DNA of 64,000 nucleotides, taken from NCBI GenBank assembly GCA_016715285.1, contig JADKAO010000001.1, positions 310,001 to 374,000 on the forward strand. The letters are read 5' to 3'. Position 1 is the first letter of the stretch, and each line of letters opens with the position of its first letter. A program made the position numbers and the translations under genes. Of this stretch, positions 1 to 7,994 are shown one piece after another. The DNA comes from Actinomycetales bacterium (GTDB lineage: Bacteria; Actinomycetota; Actinomycetes; Actinomycetales; Dermatophilaceae). The notes under the pieces are model-generated. The model worked only from the letters and a program-made list of their open reading frames with translations, had not been told where the DNA came from and made no database searches.

Positions 1-27
1 GGTTCGTGCGGATTCAGGCGGACGGGG

Positions 28-819
28 TCAGGCTGCCTTCTGGCCAAGCCAGAAAGCGGTGCCGATCATTAAGGCCAGACCGAAGATCCAGATAAACAGA
101 CCTTCCGACACCGGACCCAGGTTGCCGAGGTTCATACCGCCCACGTTGGGCTGCGACTCGAATGTCTTGAGGTAGTTGACGATGGAGGCTTTGCCTTCTT
201 CGTTGATGTTCTTGTCATCGAAGACGGGCATCGACTGCGGGCCGGTCAGCATGGCTTCGACGATGTACTTGCCCTCGACGCCTTGCACCGGGGGTGCGTA
301 CTTGCCGCGGGTCAGTGCGCCACCAGCACCGGAGACGTTGTGACACATAGCGCAGTTGACGCGGAAGAGCTCGCCACCGAGGGCAGCATCGCCGCCTTCG
401 CCGCTGGAGACCTTCTCGTCCGGAATCGCGGGGCCGGGGGCCAGAGACGCGACGTATGCCGCCATGGCGGCGATCTGCTTCTCGTCGTACATCACGCGCT
501 CGCCGCGGGGGGCCTGCACGTTCGGGGCGGACAACGGCATACGGCCCGTGCCGACCTGGAAGTCGACCGATGCGGCACCGACACCGATGAGCGTCGGACC
601 CGACTTCGTGCCTTCTGCGGATAGTCCGTGGCAGGACGCGCAGTTGGAGAGGAACAGCTGGCGGCCCTCGTTGATGGCATCAGCTGATACGGCGGTGGCG
701 GCAGCTTGGGCCGGCTTGGGCGCAAACAGGGAGTATGCCGCGCCCACGAGCGCCAGCCCGAGGACGAGAAGCAGGGCGATGGCGGCGGGGTGCCGGCGGC
801 GTGCGGCCAAGGCGTTCAC
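28..819 (-). CDS. qcrC: Cytochrome bc1 complex diheme cytochrome c subunit QcrC
   Basis: Membrane-anchored diheme cytochrome c of the actinobacterial bc1-aa3 supercomplex, which passes electrons from the Rieske/cytochrome b part directly to the oxidase. An N-terminal hydrophobic segment (about residues 13-32) is followed by two CxxCH heme sites (C60-H64 and C156-H160), methionine-proline pairs suited to axial ligation, and a C-terminal membrane helix (about 238-258). The length of 263 residues is normal. The start is GTG at 819. It lies 52 bases downstream of ctaE on the same strand; qcrA and qcrB would be expected beyond the left edge of the window. Soluble cytochrome c is not needed in this arrangement, which is established for the family. 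Confidence 0.96.
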   Translation of the reverse strand: MNALAARRRHPAAIALLLVLGLALVGAAYSLFAPKPAQAAATAVSADAINEGRQLFLSNCASCHGLSAEGTKSGPTLIGVGAASVDFQVGTGRMPLSAPNVQAPRGERVMYDEKQIAAMAAYVASLAPGPAIPDEKVSSGEGGDAALGGELFRVNCAMCHNVSGAGGALTRGKYAPPVQGVEGKYIVEAMLTGPQSMPVFDDKNINEEGKASIVNYLKTFESQPNVGGMNLGNLGPVSEGLFIWIFGLALMIGTAFWLGQKAA

Positions 820-871
820 GATGCAGTCCTGTCGTTGTTGGTCGTCATTGACACGAGTCCGGAGGCGGCAA

Positions 872-1528
872 TCACTTGAGCAGGTAGATGACCGCGAACA
901 GCGCGATCCACACCACGTCGACGAAGTGCCAGTAGTAGGAGGTCACGACCGCACCCACTGCCTGGGTGTGCGTGTAACGGCGCGTCATGAACGTGCGGCC
1001 GATGATGAGCAGGAAGGCGATAAGACCGCCGGTTACGTGCAGGCCGTGGAAACCGGTCGCCATGTAGAACACCGAGCCATAGCGGTCGCTGGAGAGCGTG
1101 ACGCTCTCACTGACGAGCTTGGCGTACTCGTAGACCTGACCGGCGATGAAGATCGAGCCGAAGATGTAGGTCAGGACGTACCACTCGCGCATGCCCCAGG
1201 TGCCGATCTGGGAGAGCTTGCCGGTGCGAGCCACCTGGCCGCGCTCTGCCTTCATGACGCCGATCTGACACCAGACCGAGGAGATGACCAGGATGAGGGT
1301 GTTGCACACCGCGAAGGTGACATTGAGTTTTGCGGTTTGCTCGGCCCACAGCTCATGCGAGACCGCACGGAGCTGGAAATAGACCGCGAACAGTCCCGCG
1401 AAGAACATGAGTTCGCTCGAGAGCCAGACCATGGTGCCGACCTGAACCATGTTGGGTCGGGTCGCCGGTCCGTGCCCGGTGCTGACTGGGTGCGCTGAGA
1501 TCGCCGATGCTGTCGCCACGCGCGACAT
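872..1528 (-). CDS. ctaE: Cytochrome c oxidase subunit III
   Basis: Subunit 3 of the aa3-type terminal oxidase, an integral membrane protein that stabilises the catalytic core. The 218-residue product has the five membrane segments of the short actinobacterial form, and ends with the conserved pattern in which a tryptophan-histidine pair (YYWHFVDVVW) precedes the last helix. The ATG at 1528 has no strong Shine-Dalgarno sequence. It is first in the ctaE-qcrC order (qcrAB presumably follow off-window), the usual actinobacterial respiratory operon. The promoter should lie in the 260-base region up to 1788. Confidence 0.96.
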   Translation of the reverse strand: MSRVATASAISAHPVSTGHGPATRPNMVQVGTMVWLSSELMFFAGLFAVYFQLRAVSHELWAEQTAKLNVTFAVCNTLILVISSVWCQIGVMKAERGQVARTGKLSQIGTWGMREWYVLTYIFGSIFIAGQVYEYAKLVSESVTLSSDRYGSVFYMATGFHGLHVTGGLIAFLLIIGRTFMTRRYTHTQAVGAVVTSYYWHFVDVVWIALFAVIYLLK

Positions 1529-1788
1529 TATGGCGTGTCCAGGGGGAGCGCGTGTGACCGACCCCCCGTTTTTTCTGACACGGAGTCGGTTTATTGCGTG
1601 GATCAGGCATGACGTGAGTCACGTTGAGCACGGAACCCGGGTGTGCCCTACCTGACCTGAGCGCCATCTCGTGTCCGGAGCCGACGCCCGGAGTGGTGGT
1701 CCCGGGGGATCGGAGGGGATATGAGTGGACCGCGCAGGGGACCGGCGGGTTCGCTGGGAAGACACTGGCGGGTCGATAGCATGTGCCC
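1529..1788. promoter_or_regulatory. Divergent intergenic region upstream of ctaE
   Basis: This 260-base gap separates the respiratory operon from the receiver-like gene and must hold both promoters. It contains a T-rich stretch (about 1569-1575) and the perfect odd palindrome ACGTGAGTCACGT at 1612-1624, about 85 bases upstream of the ctaE start. I could not assign clear -35/-10 pairs. The palindrome could be an operator, but I do not recognise it as the site of a known regulator. Confidence 0.35.
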
Positions 1789-2241
1789 ATGACGTCATCG
1801 CACGCTTCCGCCGCGCCCGCCGCGCCCGCTCACCAAGCACAGGTTCGGCAGTTGTCCGTACTTCTTTATAGCGACGACGTGACCGTTCGGGATGCGGTGC
1901 GCGTTGGCGTCGGTCGTCGACCTGCTCGTGACGTCGAGGTCGTGCAATGGCACGAGTGCGCAACTCACCAGGCGGTCGTGGACGCCGCCGACGCGGGGGG
2001 TTTCGACCTTTTCATTCTCGACGGTGAGGCCACGCCCCTGGGCGGCATGGGGCTCTGTCGTCAGCTCAAGAACGAAATCTTCGAATGCCCGCCCGTCCTC
2101 GTGTTGACCGGGCGTGTCCAAGATGGCTGGATCGCGTCGTGGTCGCAGGCTGACGCCGTCGTCCCGCAGCCCCTGGACCCGGTGGCCCTCGCTGCTGCCG
2201 TTGCCGAGTTGGGCCGCTCCCGCGCCGCTCGCGCGTCGTAA
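1789..2241 (+). CDS. Degenerate response-regulator receiver domain protein
   Basis: A 150-residue stand-alone receiver-like domain with no output domain. An alanine-rich N-terminal tail leads into a receiver fold: an acidic pair near the first strand (YSDDV), the phospho-acceptor position in FDLFILDGE, and a threonine after the fourth strand (VLTGR). The conserved lysine that normally precedes proline after strand 5 is replaced (VVPQPLDP), so normal phosphotransfer chemistry is doubtful. The start could also be the GTG at 1783, two codons upstream. It ends 8 bases before trpD and is probably co-transcribed with it. Its function is unknown; it may be a pseudo-receiver acting by protein contact. 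Confidence 0.75.
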   Translation: MTSSHASAAPAAPAHQAQVRQLSVLLYSDDVTVRDAVRVGVGRRPARDVEVVQWHECATHQAVVDAADAGGFDLFILDGEATPLGGMGLCRQLKNEIFECPPVLVLTGRVQDGWIASWSQADAVVPQPLDPVALAAAVAELGRSRAARAS

Positions 2242-2249
2242 TCGCCGTC

Positions 2250-3293
2250 GTGATGGTCGGCGAACACCCACGAGACTGGCCGAGCTTGCTCTCCGACCTC
2301 ATTGCTGGCACCGACCTGTCCCGCGACGACTGCACGTGGGCGATGCGCCAAATCATGTCGGGGGACGCGTCCTCGGTGCAGGTAGCTGGTTTTTTGACCT
2401 CATTGCGTGCCAAGGGCGAGACCGTTGACGAAATGCGCGGCCTCGCTGACGAGATGTTGGCGCACGCAACTCGGTTTGACTCTCCGCACCCCAGCATCGA
2501 CATCGTCGGCACCGGCGGGGACCGTGCTCACACGGTCAATATCTCGACGATGGCCGCCCTCGTGTGCGCGTCTGCCGGTTTGCCGGTCGTCAAGCATGGC
2601 AATCGAGCCGCGTCGTCGTCATCCGGGTCTGCTGATGTCCTCGAGTCCCTCGGGATCGACCTCTCCCTGTCACCGCAGCGCGTCGAAGAAGTTGTTGCCG
2701 AAGCTGGCATCACCTTCTGCTTCGCGCAGCTATTCCACCCCTCCATGCGGTATGCCGCCGAAGCCCGCCGCGGGCTCGGGGTCGCCACGGCCTTCAACTT
2801 CCTCGGGCCCCTCACCAACCCCGGGCAACCCACGTATGCCGCAGTCGGCGTCGCAGATCGACGGATGGCGCCGCTCTTGGCGGGGGTTTTTGCTGGGCGG
2901 CGTCGGGATGCCGCCGTCTTCCGCGGGGACGATGGCCTCGATGAGCTCACCCTTGCCACGACGTCCTCGGTGTGGTGGGTGCGGCGCGGTCAGGTTGCCT
3001 TGCATCGGCTCGATCCGGAGCGATTGGGACTGCCGCTGACACCGACGGAGGCGCTGCGTGGCGGCGACCCGGCATACAACGCGGAGGTAATCCGACAGGT
3101 GTGTGCGGGGGTCCGCGGAGCGGTGCGCGACGCCGTGGTGCTCAACGCTGGGATTGCGCTTGCGCTCGCAGCGGACGCGGACACCGAACTGCACGCTGAC
3201 GTCCGGGCGGGGATGGACTGCGCCGAGGAAGCCATCGATGCTGGGCGTACGGCGGCTCTCGTGGAGCGCTGGGTGCAGGCCACGCGTCGCTGA
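2250..3293 (+). CDS. trpD: Anthranilate phosphoribosyltransferase
   Basis: Second step of tryptophan synthesis: transfers phosphoribose from PRPP to anthranilate. The 347-residue protein has the helical N-terminal domain, the PRPP-binding GTGGD loop (residues 87-91) followed by the conserved NIST, the KHGNRAASSSSGSAD stretch, and the anthranilate-site region ending in FNFLGPLTNP. The start is GTG 2250 or the adjacent ATG 2253. The rest of the trp pathway is not nearby. In M. tuberculosis trpD (Rv2192c) likewise sits alone next to ctaE/qcrC. Confidence 0.97.
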   Translation: MMVGEHPRDWPSLLSDLIAGTDLSRDDCTWAMRQIMSGDASSVQVAGFLTSLRAKGETVDEMRGLADEMLAHATRFDSPHPSIDIVGTGGDRAHTVNISTMAALVCASAGLPVVKHGNRAASSSSGSADVLESLGIDLSLSPQRVEEVVAEAGITFCFAQLFHPSMRYAAEARRGLGVATAFNFLGPLTNPGQPTYAAVGVADRRMAPLLAGVFAGRRRDAAVFRGDDGLDELTLATTSSVWWVRRGQVALHRLDPERLGLPLTPTEALRGGDPAYNAEVIRQVCAGVRGAVRDAVVLNAGIALALAADADTELHADVRAGMDCAEEAIDAGRTAALVERWVQATRR

Positions 3294-3342
3294 TCAGGTT
3301 CACTGATCGAGTCAGTGAGTCAGCGGGTGAGCGAGTGCTCAG

Positions 3343-3621
3343 CTAATCGAGACCGAGGCTGAACGCGGCTTCGAGGTCGTGGCTTGAGTATGTGCGGAAG
3401 GCGATGTGCGTGGTCGTGCCTTTGACGCCCACAACCTTGGAGACGCGATCTGCGATGACGTCGGCGAGTTGTTCGTGCTCGCGGACGCGCACCATAACGA
3501 CAAGGTCGGCGTCGCCGGTGACCGAATAGACCTCGGACACGCCGTCGAGTGCGGCGAGTTCCTGGGCAACCTCGGGGATACGCGAGACGTCACAGGTCAC
3601 GAGGACGATGGCGGTAATCAC
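3343..3621 (-). CDS. Lrp/AsnC ligand-binding (RAM) domain protein
   Basis: A 92-residue protein made only of the Lrp/AsnC effector-binding RAM domain, with no helix-turn-helix. The sequence shows the beta-alpha-beta-beta-alpha-beta pattern with the GDADLVVMV motif typical of the ligand-binding interface. The GTG start at 3621 is supported by GGGAG upstream and overlaps the stop codon of the preceding nuclease gene by four bases (GTGA), so the two are translationally coupled. Such stand-alone domains can bind amino acids and assemble into rings; the ligand and role here are unknown. Confidence 0.9.
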   Translation of the reverse strand: MITAIVLVTCDVSRIPEVAQELAALDGVSEVYSVTGDADLVVMVRVREHEQLADVIADRVSKVVGVKGTTTHIAFRTYSSHDLEAAFSLGLD

Positions 3622-5327
3622 GCTCCCACCATAGTGACCAGGAAGCGATCCCGCGCCGACTCCGCGCCGCCGACTGGGCAGGACCACTCGCCGTCGATGT
3701 CGACAATGCGGACGCCATCGGATTCGAGCCAGCGCAGGACGAGGTGGACTTCTTCATGTCGGGCCGCGGGGATTGGCCCGGACGGTTGGGGCACAACCTC
3801 GGCCGTCGCGCGGAGGGTCTCGATGAAGGGGACTGGATCGGCGCCTGGTGGCGTGACGCTGGTGCCGGCCAACCGGCCGTAACGAACGCAGACGAGCTCC
3901 CACCCGCCGCGCATACCGCGTCGTGCTGCAATGACTTCGGCGGTTGCGGCAAGTGGCGCCATCCGCTGCATCCGGGCCGCGCCGGCCACAAGGTCGGTGA
4001 ACCGGGTCTTGACGGCGGCCGCGTCTTCGTAGCGCTCCTGTTGAGATAAGGCGTGCATCCGCGCACGGAGAGCACGGAATACCTCAGCTCCGTCGCCGGT
4101 CAGAGCACGCGCGACTCGCTGGGCGAGCTCGGCGTAGTCCTCACGGGACTGAGCTCCAGTGCAGGGGGCGAAACACCGGTCGAGATCGGCGAGCGCACAA
4201 GAACTCTCCCGGGGACGCAGGGGCAACCGACCGGAGCATTGCCGGATGGGCACTGCTTCAAAAACCGCGGCTGCAGCGTTGTCGGCCGCGCCCCGGCTAC
4301 GGAACGGACCGGCATACGAGGCGCCGTCGTCGCGCACGTCGCGCACGATCGAGAGTCTGGGAAAAGGCTCGACCGTCAGTTTGAGCCAGTGCACGCGTTC
4401 GGGCCTGGTCGATCGGCGGTTATATCGCGGCCTCTCGCTGGCGATGAGGCGCAGCTCCTGGATCTGCGCCTCGAGGACGGTCTGACACGGGATGGCCTGG
4501 ATATGTGTGGCAAGCGCGACCATCTGTGCCATCCGCGACCGTTGCTCAGACGCTGTGAAATAGCTGCGGGCACGGGCGCGAATGTTGTGGGATGTCCCGA
4601 CGTACAGCGCCCGCCGGTGCTCATCGCGGAACACGTAGACACCCGGAGTGGTCGGCAGTGCATCGGCCAGGTGTCGCTTGCGCCGCTGGGTGTCGGTGAC
4701 CCGAGACGTGTAGCTCGATAGCTCTTCAAGCGAGTGCACCCCAAGGTTGCCGACGCGTGCGAGCAGGCCGTGGAGGACCTCGGCGGTGGCCCGGGCGTCA
4801 TGCAGGGCACGGTGGTCGGGAGCCGTCTCAGTCTTGAAAACCCTTGCCAGAGTGGAGAGTTTGCAGTTGGGTGCCTCGTCGCGGGACAGAATGCGTCGGG
4901 CCAAGGTGACCGTGTCAAGGACGGTGAACTTGGGCCAGGGTGAGTTCAGTTGGGCCGCAGCGCTTTTAAGGAACCCAATGTCGAAGCCAGCGTTGTGGGC
5001 GACCAGAACACTGCCGCGCGCGAACTCGAGGAATGCCGGCAAGACCGAGTCGATCCGTGGAGCGCGGGCGACCATGGCGTTGGAGATGCCGGTGAGCACT
5101 TGAATAAACGGGGGGATGGACGTGCCGGGGTTGACGAGGGTCGCGAACTCGCCGATGACCTCGCCCCCGCGAACCCTGATAGCGCCGACCTCGGTGATGG
5201 CGCTCTCGTGGGGGCTGCCTCCCGTGGTTTCTAGGTCGACAACGACGAAGGTGACATCGTGCAGAGGGGTGCCGAGGTCCTCGAATAGGCCTTGGCCCAT
5301 TGCGGGTGAGAGGAGGAGCTCGGTCAT
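3618..5327 (-). CDS. DEDDh exonuclease fused to GIY-YIG/UvrC-like region
   Basis: A 569-residue fusion of a DnaQ-type 3'-5' exonuclease and an UvrC-like half, the architecture of M. tuberculosis Rv2191. The exonuclease part (about residues 24-190) shows D31-x-E33, the HNAGFD motif and the HRALHDA motif of the DEDDh class. The GIY-YIG segment follows (TPGVYVFRD, then LYVG), then a cysteine-containing region (SCALADLDRCFAPC) and a UVR-like helix (EDAAAVKTRF). The DNA-repair role is inferred. The ATG at 5327 was chosen because the exonuclease fold begins soon after; an upstream in-frame extension to 5405 has no support. Confidence 0.92.
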   Translation of the reverse strand: MTELLLSPAMGQGLFEDLGTPLHDVTFVVVDLETTGGSPHESAITEVGAIRVRGGEVIGEFATLVNPGTSIPPFIQVLTGISNAMVARAPRIDSVLPAFLEFARGSVLVAHNAGFDIGFLKSAAAQLNSPWPKFTVLDTVTLARRILSRDEAPNCKLSTLARVFKTETAPDHRALHDARATAEVLHGLLARVGNLGVHSLEELSSYTSRVTDTQRRKRHLADALPTTPGVYVFRDEHRRALYVGTSHNIRARARSYFTASEQRSRMAQMVALATHIQAIPCQTVLEAQIQELRLIASERPRYNRRSTRPERVHWLKLTVEPFPRLSIVRDVRDDGASYAGPFRSRGAADNAAAAVFEAVPIRQCSGRLPLRPRESSCALADLDRCFAPCTGAQSREDYAELAQRVARALTGDGAEVFRALRARMHALSQQERYEDAAAVKTRFTDLVAGAARMQRMAPLAATAEVIAARRGMRGGWELVCVRYGRLAGTSVTPPGADPVPFIETLRATAEVVPQPSGPIPAARHEEVHLVLRWLESDGVRIVDIDGEWSCPVGGAESARDRFLVTMVGA

Positions 5328-5508
5328 AGTGCGACCGTAGGACCGACCACTGACAGGGGTAGGGATCCATGCCAGCCCGCGTGTCGACCCGGCCGCCCTT
5401 CGCACTGTGTGGCAATTGAATGGCAGAGGGGGCTGTCAGAGGTGGGTCCTACCGTGTGTCCCATCAGGCGAAGTTCGCCTTGAATCGGCCCCAGGAAGGA
5501 CGTGCGCC

Positions 5509-5772
5509 GTGATCGTCGACTGCGCTTCGTGCCCCATGCGTGGTGTGCGCTGTGACGACTGCGTTGTCACCGTGCTCAGCGAGTTGCGTGTGGGCGAGTA
5601 CGACTTCGAGGATCCTGACACTGCACCCGAGCCGCGCGGGCTCGCGCTCGATGCGGCCGAACGGTTGGCGGTGGGTTCGTTCGTGGCTGCGGGTTTGCTG
5701 AGCGCAGGGGCCGCCAGGTTGTTGCGTGCCGAGCGGCTCGACGGCGCGGGGCAGGTCGCGGTGAGTTGGTGA
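5509..5772 (+). CDS. Small conserved cysteine-rich protein
   Basis: An 87-residue protein with four clustered cysteines at the N-terminus (CASC, then CDDC about eight residues on), suggesting a metal or iron-sulfur site, followed by an acidic linker and a helical C-terminal half. The GTG start at 5509 has a strong AGGAAGGA Shine-Dalgarno sequence eight bases upstream. It overlaps the next gene at GTGA. I recognise it only as a conserved actinobacterial hypothetical; its function is unknown. Confidence 0.8.
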   Translation: MIVDCASCPMRGVRCDDCVVTVLSELRVGEYDFEDPDTAPEPRGLALDAAERLAVGSFVAAGLLSAGAARLLRAERLDGAGQVAVSW

Positions 5773-6998
5773 ATCGACGGCGGGGCGCCGCGGGTGTGGT
5801 CACGTTGCTCATCTGCACCGTGATGCTCATGACCGTGTCGGCCTGCGCCAGAGACGATGAGATCACCCGGTGGACTGGTGTTGTGACTCGCTTGCTGGCA
5901 GCGCGCTCCGAGGCGCTGGCTTCGGGGGATGAGGATCGTTGGCGAGCGACCACAGCGAGTTCCGGCAGCATCGATGATCGAGAACTGTCGGCGTTCGCTT
6001 CGCTCCGTGCCCTCGGGGTGACGTCGCTGACCCTCCAACGGGTGATCAGCATCGTCTCCGGTTCGGCGGGCGAGGCCACGGCCGTGCTCGAGATCGGGTA
6101 TGCCGTGCCCGCGGTCGACCGTGGTCAGCGCACGGCCCGGCGCACCGTCGTGCTGACAGGCGGCTTGGCGACGCCGGTGATTCGGAGCTGGCTGGCACCG
6201 TCAGATCCTCTTGAAGTCTTCGATCTGGTCGGGATGGCTGTCACCCAAACCTCAGCCGGACTCCTTGTGACCCCCTCAGATCCGAAGGCCGTGCCTGCCA
6301 CCGGGGAGGTGACCTGGCCCGACCTCTTGGGGTCGGCCCTCCAACGCGTGGCGACGGCATGGAGTGACCCGCAGTCCACGCTTGTCGTGGTCCCGCGCAA
6401 TCTCGCGGATTTCGCCCGCCTCGTGAAGCGTTCAACGGCAGTTGGTGCCGAGACGATTGCAGCGGTCACCGAAGGAGCCCGCAGCGCGGGTTCAGTGGCG
6501 CTCACAGATCGGTTGATTATGAATCCCGTTGTGGCGCAAAGCCTCACGGCTGAGGGGGTCAAGGTTGTGCTCGCTCACGAGTTGACCCACGTCTACCTGC
6601 GGCGCACCAGCGCGCAAGAGCTGCCAACGTGGTTCTCCGAAGGCCTGGCCGAGTGGACGGCATACCAGGATGTTCCCGTGCCCTTGGCGAGCCGCTGGGC
6701 GGCGGCGATCGAGCGACAGCGGACGGAACCGACGTGGCCGCAGACACTGCCGAATGAGGCCGATTTCCGCACGGACTCGCCCGAGTTCGCGCTGTCCTAC
6801 GTCATCGCCGAGCTGACAGTCACCGAACTCGCTTCTCGCACAAGCATCCACGGGATGTTCGATCAGCTGATGCCCACTGGCGGCACCACAGCGATCACGA
6901 CCGAGGTTGTCTTGGCCGCGGCGGGTACGTCGGAGGCTGCGCTCATGGGCCGGGTGCGAGACAGAATGCTGTCGGTCGCACGCGAATCCAGCCCGTGA
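5769..6998 (+). CDS. Predicted zinc metallopeptidase lipoprotein
   Basis: A 409-residue secreted protein. The N-terminus has arginines, a hydrophobic stretch and a lipobox-like TVSAC, so it is probably lipid-anchored outside the membrane. The C-terminal third carries HELTH (zinc ligands and the catalytic glutamate of gluzincin peptidases) and, downstream, WFSEGLAEW, which can supply the third ligand; this resembles peptidase MA-like proteins. The N-terminal half resembles no family I can name. The GTG at 5769 is coupled to the preceding gene; a TTG at 5766 is also possible. The substrate is unknown. Confidence 0.8.
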   Translation: MNRRRGAAGVVTLLICTVMLMTVSACARDDEITRWTGVVTRLLAARSEALASGDEDRWRATTASSGSIDDRELSAFASLRALGVTSLTLQRVISIVSGSAGEATAVLEIGYAVPAVDRGQRTARRTVVLTGGLATPVIRSWLAPSDPLEVFDLVGMAVTQTSAGLLVTPSDPKAVPATGEVTWPDLLGSALQRVATAWSDPQSTLVVVPRNLADFARLVKRSTAVGAETIAAVTEGARSAGSVALTDRLIMNPVVAQSLTAEGVKVVLAHELTHVYLRRTSAQELPTWFSEGLAEWTAYQDVPVPLASRWAAAIERQRTEPTWPQTLPNEADFRTDSPEFALSYVIAELTVTELASRTSIHGMFDQLMPTGGTTAITTEVVLAAAGTSEAALMGRVRDRMLSVARESSP

Positions 6999-7123
6999 GT
7001 CTCCTCGGCGTGCCCATGGGTGAGTCCCATGCTCGACGAAACGCGCGCGTCGACTGACTCTTGTCTGACCCCTCACAACGCCTCGGCTCCCCACTCCTCA
7101 ACCCTCGCGATAGCCTGAGCGGT

Positions 7124-7567
7124 ATGGCAGATCGCACTGAGTCCTCCATTCTCATTAACGCCGCACCGGGCAAGGTGCTCGACGTTATTGCTGATTTCGA
7201 GGCCTACCCGCAGTGGGCGGCCCAGGTCAAGCGCACCTCAGTGCTCTCCGAAGAAGGCGACGGATGGGCAGATCGGGTGGAGTTCACGCTCGACGCAGGC
7301 ATGCTCCAGGACACGTATTCTCTTGACTACGAATGGGATATCGCCGACAACGGCACCGGTGTGGTGTCGTGGACGCTCGTCAAGGCCACCGTCCTGCGCG
7401 CCATGGATGGCTCCTACACGCTGGCCAGCGACAAGGCTGGTACCAAGGTCACCTATCGCCTGGCCGTCGATCTGACGATCCCGGTGCTCGGCTTGCTCAA
7501 GCGCAAGGCGGAGAAGGCGATCGTTGACACGGCCCTCAAGGAGCTCAAGAAGCGCGTCGAGGGCTGA
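7124..7567 (+). CDS. SRPBCC (START-like) family protein
   Basis: A 147-residue single-domain protein of the polyketide cyclase/START-like fold, which forms a deep hydrophobic pocket. It begins with the family pattern SSILINAAPGKVLDVIADFEAYPQW and ends with an amphipathic helix (KALKELKKRVEG-like). It is the positional counterpart of M. tuberculosis Rv2185c. A small hydrophobic ligand, perhaps a lipid, is likely but cannot be named. The ATG at 7124 fits the family; an upstream in-frame extension lacks conserved features. The following gene starts one base after its stop. Confidence 0.88.
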   Translation: MADRTESSILINAAPGKVLDVIADFEAYPQWAAQVKRTSVLSEEGDGWADRVEFTLDAGMLQDTYSLDYEWDIADNGTGVVSWTLVKATVLRAMDGSYTLASDKAGTKVTYRLAVDLTIPVLGLLKRKAEKAIVDTALKELKKRVEG

Positions 7568-7568
7568 G

Positions 7569-7994
7569 GTGAGTCAACCGGCATACGACTCGAGCTATGG
7601 CTCGGTCGCCGATGAGGCAGCGCGCCTGATCGGACTGTTCAAAGGGCTGTCAGAGGCAGAAGCGCAAGCTGCGGGTGAGCGGGTCGCGGCAGGCGGTGAT
7701 CGCGCGTCGGCGACGGCGGGTGGAGGGCCCAAGGGTGGTTTCGGGCCCCCCGCCGAACACACGTGCCCAGAATGCGGCCAGACCACTTCCGCCGCACCTG
7801 GTGGGCCGCGGTCCCACGCATCCGAAGGCACGAGTATGCCGCCGACGTGCCGATCCTGCCCGGTATGCATGCTCATCACCGCCGCAAAGTCGGTATCACC
7901 CGAGACCATCGAGCGTCTGGCCGACGTCGTGGACATGATCGGGGACGGCCTCCGTGGCTTCGCGGAAAGCAGACGTGCGGCCAAGACCCGATGA
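7569..7994 (+). CDS. Conserved protein with CxxC metal-binding motifs
   Basis: A 141-residue protein with a helical N-terminal segment, a flexible Gly/Ala-rich middle, and two cysteine pairs (CPECG; CRSCPVC) that look like a zinc ribbon. A helical tail follows. The GTG start at 7569 lies immediately after the SRPBCC stop, and its stop overlaps the glucokinase start (ATGA), so it is in the middle of a three-gene operon. I do not recognise a function. Confidence 0.75.
   Translation: MSQPAYDSSYGSVADEAARLIGLFKGLSEAEAQAAGERVAAGGDRASATAGGGPKGGFGPPAEHTCPECGQTTSAAPGGPRSHASEGTSMPPTCRSCPVCMLITAAKSVSPETIERLADVVDMIGDGLRGFAESRRAAKTR

Noticed and set aside
356..1498. Long open frame on the plus strand opposite qcrC and ctaE
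   Set aside because: It is the complement of two well-conserved respiratory genes and shows no domain; long opposite-strand frames are expected at this GC content.
1612..1624. CRP/GlxR site before ctaE
   Set aside because: Half-sites are separated by one base, not the six required.
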